A program made the position numbers and the translations under genes. DNA of 64,000 nucleotides from NCBI GenBank assembly GCA_013339895.1, contig JABACO010000006.1, positions 4,333,542-4,397,541 of the forward strand. The letters run 5' to 3'. This DNA is from Ephydatia muelleri. Lineage: Eukaryota > Porifera > Demospongiae > Spongillida > Spongillidae. Every line of letters starts with the position of its first letter. Position 1 is the stretch's first letter. Below the pieces are notes generated by a model. That model made no database searches and was not told where the DNA came from. It saw nothing but the letters and a program-made list of their open reading frames with translations. Shown here in pieces: positions 11,986-24,932 of this stretch.

Positions 11986-14900
11986 CCGGATAGGTCGGCT
12001 CTCTGTCACAAATTGATATATATCTCCAGAGTCTTCCATAATTTGAATGTAAGTAGACACTAACAGTCACATTCCCTTATCGTATCAAACGGAGTACCAG
12101 TCTCACTAGCTAAATACGTCTTTGACATATCGGTGTGAGAAACCTCATGGCTTTGCACCACTGATTCGATATGACCTAAAGTATTAATATCATGTTGGAA
12201 AGGACAGGACCAGATGGCAGCAGACCAAAGACCACAGTGCTGATTACATCTGTCGGGGCAACAGTTTATATAATATCTGTACATTAGGTGGGGGTCTTTC
12301 AGGGAGTGAGTGAAAGATGTGCTAGCAAACTGCATGACATACTCCAGAAGAGTGTATATTATTACAAGTAAAAGACTTCTTGTGTTTGTTAATTCTTATC
12401 ACCACCAAATGCCCTGTGGCCCGTTTTGTCGGTTCATAATGATGATCGAGGGACTGAAAGGGGAGCATGTGATTGCAAGGCTGTTTTTCAGAAGGTTTGA
12501 CTTCTGAATTGGCTATGCATATGTATGTTTTACTGAGGAATGTTTAAGCTTGAGGGGTAATCAACTCATATTCAGACTCACAGCATGCATGGATGTGCAC
12601 TGTCATCGCGTATAGTCCGGTGACCAGACGCCTTAGTTATTATCCAGTCGACTGCATAAATGCCTAAGTATCGCGCACTATAGGTACTGTAGATGTGTGT
12701 AGGGCATTAAATGTTGGCTCGGCTACAGTGTATGTGCCTTCCGAGTTTAGACAGAGAATGTAACAAACAAGTAATTCTCTTGCACGAAGATACGTTTATG
12801 GATCACTGCTACATTGAAATTTGGAAATTAGGCCCCAGACCCACTTACGAAGTTAAGACCTTAGTAACATCGACTAATTAACTCCATAGCAACCACATAC
12901 CCTTCGAAAAAAAGGACTTAAAAAGCACATATTAGGATTTCATGGCATGTGGATGTGCAGCAAGGTGTTTGTAACACAATGATATAATTTGCTAATCAGT
13001 TTAAGTGTAGCTAATAAGCGCTATCCGGTTCAAATTTCAATAGGACGCGTATGGATAGGTAAGAATCGTATGCGTTTGTGACAAATCCCTCACCTTTTTT
13101 TTCCTGAACGTTTAGTGTGAAAATGTAAAGAAGATATTAAAGTTTGTTATGTTGTTGTACTCGACCCATAAATACTCTGACGGTCAAAAAAGGAGCGCTG
13201 TTAATCTTTATACCCGCATCAATCGCGATCATCGCATGCATACATGCATGCATGTTGGCAGCACCCTCACGCGTGGGTAATAATTAGGTTGTACTACTGC
13301 CTAGTTTCGTTAAATGACATAAAACATGAGCATGGCTGAATGGTTTGGCCAAATGCAGGATGGAAGGCTAGGAGGATTCCATCATAGCGCAAGCAAAGGG
13401 CGTCCCTATAAACGCAGCCTTGTGGAAGAGCAAAAGGCCGTACCTCAGTGATCCGCGATCCTCTTTTTGTGTGGTGCAGCTTTAAATTGGGTCAACGCAC
13501 ATCTAACGTGTCATTAGATACTGGCACCGCATGACATGTATATAGTTAGTGATGAGATTAATTTATGGTAAACACGTACAAGTATGCCGAAAAAAACTCC
13601 CAATATTATCCTATCTTTAGCCACAGGATTCCCCCATTTATTTACATCATGGCATCCTCACATGCAGTGTGTTAATTGTCATAATCGTATGCATGACCGC
13701 AGTGTCCCTTAACGCTTTGTATGAACTCGGATAGCACGGGAGGATGTACGTATACGGAAGCTAAACGCGATGGTTAAAATTCACGGTCATGTTCATACAT
13801 GTAGATGCATATATGATTTGGATATGTATCACATTACGCCGATGGTGTGTACCACTGGCAAGGGAACTTACGTCTTCCTCTTCGTGTAAATACGCGCGTG
13901 ATGCAATCCTGCACAAGTTTATAAGGTGCAAACTACATGTAAATGCATACTCCTCTAAACTCAAGCGCAATCAAGTAAAGGATGCACAAAAGCATGTCTG
14001 CAGGCTGGTGGTCAGGGGAGCTTTTGGGTTTAAGATGTATGCTTGTATTGAATACAGTAGCAGCAGTGCTGGAGTCAGGTGGTGACTGATTGATATTCAA
14101 TGACGCAGGCGTGTCACTTTCGGGGTTCCCTGGATTTGCTGTCTTCCCTGCAATGATTGAAAATAGCACGAATGACTATAAATAACGGGTGGAATATTAA
14201 AACATGGGCAGTTACATGCAAAAGTTAGACTGAGTAGACAATCCAACTTTGTCGAGCTCAGATTATTCATTGATTTGCATAAGATCCTGTAGGTACGACA
14301 GGACCACACGCATGTGGGCCGCATGCATGCCTTGCAGATGAAACAATGTGATATGTTCATCCAACGCTTTACGCATGCGTGCAAGGCAACAATGCGGCAC
14401 TTATTCCGATAATGTACACATGCAGTATTCGGTCAATTATGCGTGTCCTATATTGTTACCAGAAGGATATGGTGCATTTATCACGAGGCTCGTCTTCCTT
14501 CGGCGCCTTACAACAGCAACAATTGCTATGGCGATGATCACCACAATAACCAGGCCACCAACAGGAGCCACAACGACACAGACCAACAGCGGTACTGCAA
14601 AAGAAAAGAATGCATATATATATGCCGGCAATAAAATAGGCAAATAAATAATGAAACGATGCATATACATGTATACGTACACTCTGATGGCACACTCACC
14701 TAATAGTGATGGTTTTATAGTCGGTGTTAGAGAAGTTAGTTCTGCATTTGACGATGGAGACTGTGATGGCAGTCGCACCTCCGCTGAGATGTTAGAGTGT
14801 TTTGTGCTGGCAGAGGTTACGGGTTGCATGTCGTTGAAGTCATATATGAAGATGGTAGTCACAAATGAGGTAACATACGACTGTCCGTTTTTGGCGTCAC

Positions 14901-15958
14901 AATTGCACGTGATTGTAGACTCGTTAAGGAATGTAAAATTGCCGTTTACTGTCACGTTTATCGTGCTATTGGAATCAACTAATTGCGGATCGATTCCAGC
15001 TATGCTTTTCAAATCCATGCCTGGCCACCAATAAAGATAATTTTCAATCTTCACGTTCAGCTGCGCCTCTGCAGCATCCGTTACGTTACAAACAAAGGCA
15101 GCTGTTCCGTGTAGAGGGACGAGCAATGTACGATTGTAGTCAGAGGATTTTTGGCATGCTGCAGATGTCGAAGGAACTGCAAATCAGAAACAACATTAAA
15201 AAAAAAACGTGTTGCATCCTTCATGACACAAAGTTAAGGTGCTATGCATATGGTGTACTCCATGGATTATGGCGAAGAAAAATAAACACATACATGTTCA
15301 GTAGTATTGACATAAAATGTATATTGGGTGCGTGAAATGAATACGCTGATTCTTAATTAGTGCACCTGCAGTGTATAGCATGAGTAAAGTCATGCGCGCC
15401 ATAAACACACGTATCTTCGTATTTCTGAAGGTGATAAGCGATGCATTTTGCGCTTACATGTACGTGCGCTAGTGCCCGTGCTCACATTCAGTCGATCGCA
15501 CGTGTTCTGGCCGCGAACGAGAATTAAGGAATGGCGCCATCTCGCCGCGCATTTTTAGCGAGTACACTCATCAGTTAGTGTAATGCTACAGTACCAGCGA
15601 TTTCACGCGTGCAAGCGCGCAAAGATGCAGTAATCCCTCTGCGCCAATGTATACATGCACTTCTGACTCACCGCGATAAAAAGCGAGCGCTACACATCCG
15701 CACGCCCAGAGAGCCCAAGTGGCCATTGCACGCTACAGTCTCACGAGTACCAAGTATGCTAATTCATTGCGTAGGAATGGAAAACAGTAAGAGAGGGGGC
15801 GGGGTGGAATGGTGTCTTCTTAGCTGTACTTTAGTATCCATGGTCCCCCTGTGCAAGTCTACAATGATGTACGTACTATATAGCTATGAATGGTAGATTG
15901 GGGAAGGGCTATTTTGAGTCTTCGTTGACCGCCTCATCGGAAGTCGACGATCGATGAA
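11986..15958 (-). repeat. Tandem unit A, left arm
   Basis: About 4 kb block carrying gene A. It is paralogous to the neighbouring unit B: the same promoter-proximal sequence, signal-peptide exon, Ig exon, membrane exon and downstream sequence recur in the same order. Its edges are marked by a block reading atcgatcg plus flanking bases at one end and a tgtcacaaattgatatat block at the other. It mirrors 20735-24684. Confidence 0.8.
13933..15726 (-). CDS. Gene A, left-arm copy: Ig-like type I membrane receptor
   Basis: Four exons, all joined in phase 1: 15726-15672 (signal peptide MATWALWACGCVALAFYR), 15176-14700 (Ig-like domain plus Ser/Thr-rich stalk), 14594-14460 (TM and basic stop-transfer) and 14147-13933 (tail). 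Total 293 aa. The Ig-like part has the Cys-Trp-Cys pattern (AAFVCNV, YWWPGMD, ITCNC) and several N-glycosylation sites. TM about residues 179-207, followed by RRRRK. The 229-residue open part of exons 2-3 is identical to the right arm. The tail reads through SDTPASLNINQSPPDSS to a stop at 13933; its last 20 residues are hydrophobic and may be intronic read-through. No tyrosine signalling motif is evident. Ligand unknown. Confidence 0.75.
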
Positions 15959-16366
15959 CAACACTTTTGGGTTTAGCAAAATCATATATCATGCCCAAAT
16001 GCATGGTGCAATCAGTTGCTAAGATATTTCTTCATTAAACAAGTACTAATTCAACATCGGTTGGACCTATACGTACCAAAGTGCATCCTTAGCCCTTGCG
16101 GCATGCGAGCTTAATGTAGGTGTGGTTAGCCCGTCTACGCGCGCTGTGTCTGGCCCGGATCGTGCAATTAGCGGCATCCAATAGCTGATACATGCATACA
16201 TGTACGTTGGAATGGCTTCATGTACATACTTAGTAATGCATGGGCGATGTTTAGACCAGCCCTGTACAGGCGCGGGCAATTATGTCTATCTAGCACAACA
16301 AAACAAATTAAAGTGCAAGTTTCACTCGAACTGACACGAGCGACAAAAAAAAAAAAAGGAGTGGAC

Positions 16367-17366
16367 NNNNNNNNNNNNNNNNNNNNNNNNNNNNNNNNNN
16401 NNNNNNNNNNNNNNNNNNNNNNNNNNNNNNNNNNNNNNNNNNNNNNNNNNNNNNNNNNNNNNNNNNNNNNNNNNNNNNNNNNNNNNNNNNNNNNNNNNNN
16501 NNNNNNNNNNNNNNNNNNNNNNNNNNNNNNNNNNNNNNNNNNNNNNNNNNNNNNNNNNNNNNNNNNNNNNNNNNNNNNNNNNNNNNNNNNNNNNNNNNNN
16601 NNNNNNNNNNNNNNNNNNNNNNNNNNNNNNNNNNNNNNNNNNNNNNNNNNNNNNNNNNNNNNNNNNNNNNNNNNNNNNNNNNNNNNNNNNNNNNNNNNNN
16701 NNNNNNNNNNNNNNNNNNNNNNNNNNNNNNNNNNNNNNNNNNNNNNNNNNNNNNNNNNNNNNNNNNNNNNNNNNNNNNNNNNNNNNNNNNNNNNNNNNNN
16801 NNNNNNNNNNNNNNNNNNNNNNNNNNNNNNNNNNNNNNNNNNNNNNNNNNNNNNNNNNNNNNNNNNNNNNNNNNNNNNNNNNNNNNNNNNNNNNNNNNNN
16901 NNNNNNNNNNNNNNNNNNNNNNNNNNNNNNNNNNNNNNNNNNNNNNNNNNNNNNNNNNNNNNNNNNNNNNNNNNNNNNNNNNNNNNNNNNNNNNNNNNNN
17001 NNNNNNNNNNNNNNNNNNNNNNNNNNNNNNNNNNNNNNNNNNNNNNNNNNNNNNNNNNNNNNNNNNNNNNNNNNNNNNNNNNNNNNNNNNNNNNNNNNNN
17101 NNNNNNNNNNNNNNNNNNNNNNNNNNNNNNNNNNNNNNNNNNNNNNNNNNNNNNNNNNNNNNNNNNNNNNNNNNNNNNNNNNNNNNNNNNNNNNNNNNNN
17201 NNNNNNNNNNNNNNNNNNNNNNNNNNNNNNNNNNNNNNNNNNNNNNNNNNNNNNNNNNNNNNNNNNNNNNNNNNNNNNNNNNNNNNNNNNNNNNNNNNNN
17301 NNNNNNNNNNNNNNNNNNNNNNNNNNNNNNNNNNNNNNNNNNNNNNNNNNNNNNNNNNNNNNNNNN
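16367..17366. other. Assembly gap, exactly 1000 N
   Basis: A run of N of exactly 1000 bases, a conventional placeholder length. It joins the inner end of the left arm to the unique spacer. Reading frames drawn across it have no meaning. Confidence 0.99.
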
Positions 17367-17369
17367 GCT

Positions 17370-17986
17370 GTACACATGTTGCATGCACATCTTCCTATAG
17401 CTTTTTAATGCTAGTGCAATACAACATGCCATGATATACCTTCGGGTGGTAGTGGTAGTTCGGTGACCCCTGCGATACCGCTTCCTCTCGGCAGCACGTT
17501 TAGCCAATCGGACAGCGGGGTCATTCCAATACCGATTCCTTTCAGATGCCTTAATGGCAGCTGAATTGTCCTCGTATTTCTGCCTTTTAGCAGCGCGGTT
17601 CTCCTCGACGTCCTCTTGATATCGCTGCCTTTTAGCAGCACGGTTCTTCTCGAGGTCCTCTTGATATCACTGCTTTTTAGCAGATTGCTTAGATTCAATA
17701 TCTGCGTTGTAGCTGTCGCGTACAGAGGCCTTCGGGATCGGCCTTGTAGCTATCGCGTACAGAGGCCTTCTTCTTTTCGGGATCGACCTTGTAGCTGTCG
17801 CGTACAGAGGCCTTCTTTTCGGGATCGGCCTTGTAGCTGTCGTGTACAGAGGCCTTCTTCGTTTCGGGATCGGCCTTGTAAGCGCGCTCGGGCTTTAGCC
17901 TTGTTTCCTTGTGATAAAATATCGTCTTGCTTTTGAAGGTATTCCGCTCGTTGCTTAGATCTCTTAATTCGATTACGCGAAGGCAT
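17370..17986 (-). pseudogene. Lys/Arg-rich tandem-repeat ORF at contig edge, frameshifted
   Basis: Read leftward, an ATG at 17986 gives MPSRNRIKRSKQRAEYLQKQ. In another frame follow four copies of a 15-residue repeat of the type YKADPEKKKASVRDS (about 17885-17700). Then come repeats of the type RYQEDVEENRAAKRQ (17690-17570) and ERNRYWNDPAVRLAKRAAER, up to the N gap. The frame changes at least twice and there is an in-frame stop near 17668. Long charged helical repeats of this kind occur at the N-termini of large proteins in sponge and cnidarian genomes, some of them linked to mobile DNA; that link is recalled, not shown here. The C-terminal part would lie in the gap. Confidence 0.5.
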
Positions 17987-18228
17987 TTAACTTCACTAGC
18001 CAAAGTATTAAACTGCGATAGGAACATCACTCGGACTGCATGCTGTAAAATAACTTCATTAATCATCAATAAACCAAATAAACCTCATATCCTATATAGA
18101 ACTTTCTACCGCATGAGGTACTTCTCGCTGTAGATGTCTATATGACCTTAAAGGGCACCGTGCAGGTGAATTCCGAAGATATTGGTGCTATTGCCGTTAT
18201 TCAAAACCGTTCGTAGCTCGAGTTATAC

Positions 18229-18549
18229 CTTCCTAAGGGGGCTTGTCCAAACTACTTTTGGAAAAATTAGCGTCATTGTGACGTTAACATATTAACCCCC
18301 CCCCCCCCCCTTAACGTCATACTCAATAAACTTTTCGTACGCGTCTCGTGGCACCTTGTAAATGTGTTGCACATCTTTCAATACTCCTCCGAAAAGTGTA
18401 GTCTGAATAGACATAACTGCTGCCACTAGAGTCAACGCTGCTACAATAAAATTTTCTTAGCGTCATAGCCTTAACCCCCCCCCCCCCCCCCTAACGTCAC
18501 AATGACGCTAATTTTTCCAAATATAGTTTGGACAAGCCCCCTAAGGAAG
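18229..18549. mobile_element. MITE, 321 bp
   Basis: Terminal inverted repeats of about 55-60 bp: cttcctaagggggcttgtcc at the left end and ggacaagccccctaaggaag at the right. The repeats continue through tagcgtcattgtgacgtta. Two long C runs (18296-18311, 18475-18491) lie inside, each followed by taacgtca. No coding frame, so non-autonomous. Confidence 0.8.
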
Positions 18550-20327
18550 AAGAAGACGACGACGACGACCAAGAATTATTTTAGGACTGGGCACGAGGAA
18601 CAGTAATTCGTTTGTTTCTCTAAAAGTACACCGTTTTATGACACGGAACAAACGTAGAACCGTAGATCTTTGAGTTCTCGTTCCATCGCGACAAAGAGAT
18701 AAGCGATCCGTTTCTCCGTTGTCCCTCCAGACGCGAGTGAAGTTTTTTTAATGATATTCATCAATCCTCAATCAATCCTATATTGAACCTGCTGCCGCAG
18801 GTTCAGATACGTACGCAAAGAATTGTAGTCGGTTATGTACTTCGTACCTGGCGATGATCTGGCAAATATATATATGATATCGCAAGCGATACAGCTCTAT
18901 CCATGGATCACCCTCGATTCTCAAATACAGATACGGAGCGTTACGAACAACGACTAGCATGTTTAGGATGCCAAATGTAACGTGACTACTGGCACACTGT
19001 TGGGCATCGCATAAACGTGTTTTTTTGCGGAGCGAACATGACGTATGCGGTGCAAAACAGTTAGCTACGCACATGTAGAACACCTAAACACTTCAGCTGC
19101 AACATACCTGAGTGAGTCTGGTTCAGGGCAAGCGTTTTCCCGCAGTGCCATCGCCCGTAGGTCATGTTCGAACGTCCATTATTCTTACGTAAATCATTGT
19201 GAAGAATTTAAAATGGAGACATTGAGTACCTCAACCACTAAAAGTGACTCAGGAAGTCACAGAAGTAGGCAAAAGAGCGTTGTATGGTAACACACACCTG
19301 CCTCGATGATCTGGTTAACATAATCCGAAACGAATTTTACCACAACTATCACAGATCCGGAGAAAAATGTACAAACGTCTTGAAAGAACCCTAATTTTTA
19401 TCAAATTTCTACAGGTGTCTATGGACGTGTTGTTTTAGGGCCATGGAAGTCACAGATAGACCGTGAAATTTTTTATTTCATAAATAAAGCATAGCTTATT
19501 ATGTGTTTCACTGTAATCTTGAACGAATTTTTCATTTCTGTCCTTTCCTGATTTAGGTTGAACAGAAAAGCAGTTTGTTCCATACATTTCAATGGACGCG
19601 TACGCGGAAAATTAACGGACGTTTGCAATGACGCGTCAGGAATACGTAATGAGCGTCCGAAATTTCTGGCAATGGGCTTTATAAACGCATGAGCCATTGC
19701 TAATTGTACTATCTCTATAAATACATGTAAAATATGTAATCTGCATAAGATAATATCTCTACAAGGCAACTGAGCTTTGCTAAAAACCTTTCCTTATTTT
19801 TGTATTATTATTATTTTATTTTTCACATTCATGCCCTCAATCGATGTGCATGCATGCACCCAATTAAGCTACATTTATTAATTGGTTCGACGCTTTCTTA
19901 GAGCATGCTCAGGCGCAAGAAGAGGGCAAATGGCCAGAGGAATTGACTGTCCTACAACAACTGAGGGGAAGAATACCCGAAGCCTACATGGAGGAAGTAT
20001 GATTCGAAATTCATATATTGACCCAAGCAGACGATGATTTTGTGTTCGTGCAAAGCCACAGCACAAGCAGAGCGGGCAAAAGGAATGATTACTGTGTCAA
20101 CATGCATCCATGGAGCCATCATGTACACTATATATCATGCACAGCTATTGCTGCAAAATATTGAGTGCAACCTAGATTGGTAAGACGGGATCGAATTAAA
20201 ATTGAACTATATTCAATGATCCGGCGACGTATTCTTTCTTTCTTTATTTTTTTTTTGCCAATTACGGTACTCTGCTTACTTATATATGTACTGTAGTTCT
20301 TTTGTAAAGGGCATGACATTGAGTTCC
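18550..20327. other. Unique spacer, no gene seen
   Basis: The region between MITE and right arm. It holds a short acidic-codon-like gacgacgac run after 18550, and a possible small first exon at 19212-19288 (METLSTSTTKSDSGSHRS before gtaaca) that I cannot support further. Otherwise nothing. Confidence 0.4.
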
Positions 20328-20969
20328 GTCCACTCCTTTTTTTTTTTTTGTCGCTCGTGTCAGTTCGAGTGAAACTTGCACTTTAATTTGTTTTTGTTGT
20401 GCTAGATAGACATAATTGCCCGCGCCTGTACAGGGCTGGTCTAAACATCGCCCATGCATTACTAAGTATGTACATGAAGCCATTCCAACGTACATGTATG
20501 CATGTATCAGCTATTGGATGCCGCTAATTGCACGATCCGGGCCAGACACAGCGCGCGTAGACGGGCTAACCACACCTACATTAAGCTCGCATGCCGCAAG
20601 GGCTAAGGATGCACTTTGGTACGTATAGGTCCAACCGATGTTGAATTAGTACTTGTTTAATGAAGAAATATCTTAGCAACTGATTGCACCATGCATTTGG
20701 GCATGATATATGATTTTGCTAAACCCAAAAGTGTTGTTCATCGATCGTCGACTTCCGATGAGGCGGTCAACGAAGACTCAAAATAGCCCTTCCCCAATCT
20801 ACCATTCATAGCTATATAGTACGTACATCATTGTAGACTTGCACAGGGGGACCATGGATACTAAAGTACAGCTAAGAAGACACCATTCCACCCCGCCCCC
20901 TCTCTTACTGTTTTTCCATTCCTACGCAATGAATTAGCATACTTGGTACTCGTGAGACTGTAGCGTGCA

Positions 20970-22583
20970 ATGGCCACTTGGGCTCTCTGGGCGTGCGGAT
21001 GTGTAGCGCTCGCTTTTTATCGCGGTGAGTCAGAAGTGCATGTATACATTGGCGCAGAGGGATTACTGCATCTTTGCGCGCTTGCACGCGTGAAATCGCT
21101 GGTACTGTAGCATTACACTAACTGATGAGTGTACTCGCTAAAAATGCGCGGCGAGATGGCGCCATTCCTTAATTCTCGTTCGCGGCCAGAACACGTGCGA
21201 TCGACTGAATGTGAGCACGGGCACTAGCGCACGTACATGTAAGCGCAAAATGCATCGCTTATCACCTTCAGAAATACGAAGATACGTGTGTTTATGGCGC
21301 GCATGACTTTACTCATGCTATACACTGCAGGTGCACTAATTAAGAATCAGCGTATTCATTTCACGCACCCAATATACATTTTATGTCAATACTACTGAAC
21401 ATGTATGTGTTTATTTTTCTTCGCCATAATCCATGGAGTACACCATATGCATAGCACCTTAACTTTGTGTCATGAAGGATGCAACACGTTTTTTTTTTTA
21501 ATGTTGTTTCTGATTTGCAGTTCCTTCGACATCTGCAGCATGCCAAAAATCCTCTGACTACAATCGTACATTGCTCGTCCCTCTACACGGAACAGCTGCC
21601 TTTGTTTGTAACGTAACGGATGCTGCAGAGGCGCAGCTGAACGTGAAGATTGAAAATTATCTTTATTGGTGGCCAGGCATGGATTTGAAAAGCATAGCTG
21701 GAATCGATCCGCAATTAGTTGATTCCAATAGCACGATAAACGTGACAGTAAACGGCAATTTTACATTCCTTAACGAGTCTACAATCACGTGCAATTGTGA
21801 CGCCAAAAACGGACAGTCGTATGTTACCTCATTTGTGACTACCATCTTCATATATGACTTCAACGACATGCAACCCGTAACCTCTGCCAGCACAAAACAC
21901 TCTAACATCTCAGCGGAGGTGCGACTGCCATCACAGTCTCCATCGTCAAATGCAGAACTAACTTCTCTAACACCGACTATAAAACCATCACTATTAGGTG
22001 AGTGTGCCATCAGAGTGTACGTATACATGTATATGCATCGTTTCATTATTTATTTGCCTATTTTATTGCCGGCATATATATATGCATTCTTTTCTTTTGC
22101 AGTACCGCTGTTGGTCTGTGTCGTTGTGGCTCCTGTTGGTGGCCTGGTTATTGTGGTGATCATCGCCATAGCAATTGTTGCTGTTGTAAGGCGCCGAAGG
22201 AAGACGAGCCTCGTGATAAATGCACCATATCCTTCTGGTAACAATATAGGACACGCATAATTGACCGAATACTGCATGTGTACATTATCGGAATAAGTGC
22301 CGCATTGTTGCCTTGCACGCATGCGTAAAGCGTTGGATGAACATATCACATTGTTTCATCTGCAAGCATGCATGCGCCACATGCGTGTGGTCCTGTCGTA
22401 CCTACAGGATCTTATGCAAATTCAATAATAAATCTGAGCTCGACAAAGTTGGATTTGTCTACTCAGTCTAACTTTGCATGTAACTGCCCATGTTTTAATA
22501 TTCCACCCGTTCATTTATAGTCATTCGTGCTATTTTCAATCATTGCAGGGAAGACAGCAAATCCAGGGAACCCCGAGAAGTGA
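20970..22583 (+). CDS. Gene A, right-arm copy: Ig-like type I membrane receptor
   Basis: Exons 20970-21024 (signal peptide), 21521-21997 (Ig-like plus stalk, 477 nt), 22103-22237 (TM, 135 nt) and 22549-22583, all phase 1 with GT..AG borders (gtgagt, gtgagt, gtaaca donors; cag acceptors). The start is the ATG that gives an 18-residue hydrophobic leader spliced into VPSTSA. The TM is rich in Val/Ile (VGGLVIVVIIAIAIVAVV) with RRRRK behind it. Compared with the left arm, one extra G in the tail exon (near 22578) ends the protein after GKTANPGNPEK: 233 aa instead of 293. The gene lacks the FN3 exon of gene B; exon 2 is longer instead. Confidence 0.8.
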
Positions 22584-24684
22584 CACGCCTGCGTCATTGA
22601 ATATCAATCAGTCACCACCTGACTCCAGCACTGCTGCTACTGTATTCAATACAAGCATACATCTTAAACCCAAAAGCTCCCCTGACCACCAGCCTGCAGA
22701 CATGCTTTTGTGCATCCTTTACTTGATTGCGCTTGAGTTTAGAGGAGTATGCATTTACATGTAGTTTGCACCTTATAACTTGTGCAGGATTGCATCACGC
22801 GCGTATTTACACGAAGAGGACGACGTAATTCCCTTGCCAGTGGTACACACCATCGGCGTAATGTGATACATATCCAAATCATATATGCATCTACATGTAT
22901 GAACATGACCGTGAATTTTACCATCGCGTTTGCTTCCGTATACGTACATCCTCCCGTGCTATCCGAGTTCATACAAAGCGTTAAGGGACACTCGGTCATG
23001 CATACGATTAATGACAATTAACACTGCATGTGAGGTGCATGATGTAAATAAATGGGGGAATCCTGTGGCTAAAGATAGGATAATATTGGGAGTTTTTTTC
23101 GGCATACTTGTACGTGTTTACCATAAATTAATCTCATCACTAACTATATACATGTCATGCGGTGCCAGTATCTAATGACACGTTAGATGTGCGTTGACCC
23201 AATTTAAAGCTGCACACACAAAAAGAGGATCGCGGATCACTGAGTACGCCTTTGCTCTTCCACAAGGCTGCGTTTATAGGGACGCCCTTTGCTTGCGCTA
23301 TGATGGAATCCTCCTAGCCTTCCATCCTGCATTTGGCCAAAACCATTCAGCATGCTCATGTTTTATGTCATTTAACGAACTAGGCAGTATTACAACCTAA
23401 TTATTACCACGCGTGAGGGTGCTGCCAACATGCATGCATGTATGCATGCGATGATCGCGATGATGCGGGTATAAAGATTAACAGCGCTCCTTTTTTGACG
23501 TCAGAGTATTTATGGGTCGAGTACAACAACATAACAAACTTTAATATCTTCTTTACATTTCAACTAAACGTTTCAGGAAAAAAAGGTGGGATTTGTCACA
23601 AACGCATACGATTCTTACCTATCCATACGCGTCCTATTGAAATTTGAACCGGATAGCGCTTATTAGCTACACTTAACTGATTAGCAAATTATATCATTGT
23701 GTTACAAACACCTTGCTGCACATCCACATGCCATGAAATCCTAATATGTGCTTTTTAAGTCCTTTTTTTTCGAAGGGTATGTGTTGCTATGGAGTTAATT
23801 AGTCATGTTACTAAGGTCTTAACTTCGTAAGTGGGTCTGGGGCCTAATTTCCAAATTTCAATGTAGCAGTGATCCATAAACGTATCTTCGTGCAAGAGAA
23901 TTACTTGTTTGTTACATTCTCTGTCTAAACTCGGAAGGCACATACACTGTAGCCGAGCCAACATTTAATGCCCTACAACATCTACAGTACCTATAGTGCG
24001 CGATACTTAGGCATTTATGCAGTCGACTGGATAATAACTAAGGCGTCTGGTCACCGGACTATACGCGATGACAGTGCACATCCATGCATGCTGTGAGTCT
24101 GAATATGAGTTGATTACCCCTCAAGCTTAAACATTCCTCAGTAAAACATACATATGCATAGCCAATTCAGAAGTCAAACCTTCTGAAAAAACAGCCTTGC
24201 AATCACATGCTCCCCTTTCAGTCCCTCGATCATCATTATGAACCGACAAAACGGGCCACAGGGCATTTGGTGGTGATAAGAATTAACAAACACAAGAAGT
24301 CTTTTACTTGTAATAATATACACTCTTCTGGAGTATGTCATGCAGTTTGCTAGCACATCTTTCACTCCCTGAAAGACCCACCTAATGTACAGATATTTAT
24401 ATAACTGTTGCCCGACAGATGTAATCAGCACTGTGGTCTTTGGTCTGCTGCATCTGGTCCTGTCCTTTCCAACATGATATTAATACTTTTAGGTCATATC
24501 GAATCAGTGGTGCAAAGCCATGAGGTTTCTCACACCGATATGTCAAAGACGTATTTAGCTAGTGAGATTGTACTCGTTTGATACGATAAGGGAATGTGAC
24601 TGTTAGTGTCTACTTACATTCAAATTATGGAAGACTCTGGAGATATATATCAATTTGTGACAGAGAAGGACCTATCCGGAGTGT
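22584..24684. other. Downstream part of unit A, no firm gene
   Basis: Contains possible distal tail exons of gene A that cannot be fixed. One is the segment after a good acceptor (acttgtgcag at 22787) reading into a short basic or acidic peptide depending on the copy. The left arm has a clean gtaagt donor after it (about 13878). Otherwise non-coding; mirrored by 11986-13932. Confidence 0.4.
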
Positions 24685-24932
24685 TCATCGATCGTAGACT
24701 TCGGATGAGGAGGTCTAAGAAGACTCAAATAGCCCTTCCCCAATCTACCATTCATAGCTATACAGTACGCATAGCATCTTAGACTTGCACAGGGGGACCA
24801 TGCATGGATACTAAAGTATAGCTAAGGCGACACAACGCGCGGTCTCAATCCACCCCGCCCCCCTCTCAGACTGTTATTCCATTCCTACGCAATGAATTAG
24901 CATACTTGGTACTCGTGAGACTGTAGCGTGCA

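Larger units (their letters stand above)
1..16366. repeat. Left arm of giant inverted duplication
   Basis: This whole stretch is the reverse complement of 20328-36744: base 1 pairs with 36744 and base 16366 with 20328. The arms differ by only about 51 bp in total length, with scattered 1-bp indels and some larger length changes in G-rich tracts. The arm ends exactly at the 1000-N gap. It probably continues left of the window, because the match is still perfect at base 1. Mis-scaffolded second haplotype and true palindrome are both possible; the gap position favours the first. Confidence 0.95.
20735..24684 (+). repeat. Tandem unit A, right arm
   Basis: Right-arm copy of unit A. It starts at the gttcatcgatcg block near 20735, and the same block recurs near 24686 at the start of unit B. 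The block around the sequence ggagatatatatcaat ends both units (24636 and 30948). The gene A exons lie in its first half; the rest is non-coding with short open frames. Confidence 0.8.

Noticed and set aside
14651-15034. 127-codon frame antisense to gene A exon 2 (also 21663-22046)
   Set aside because: Shadow of the Ig exon; the sense frame has a signal exon, consistent splice phases and domain pattern.
16168-17507. Reading frames of 350-400 codons across the N gap
   Set aside because: They consist almost entirely of N-derived unknown residues; open only because N cannot encode a stop.
22782-23175. Basic-peptide frames downstream of gene A as separate genes
   Set aside because: The frame differs between the A and B copies and between arms; at most a short distal tail exon lies there.
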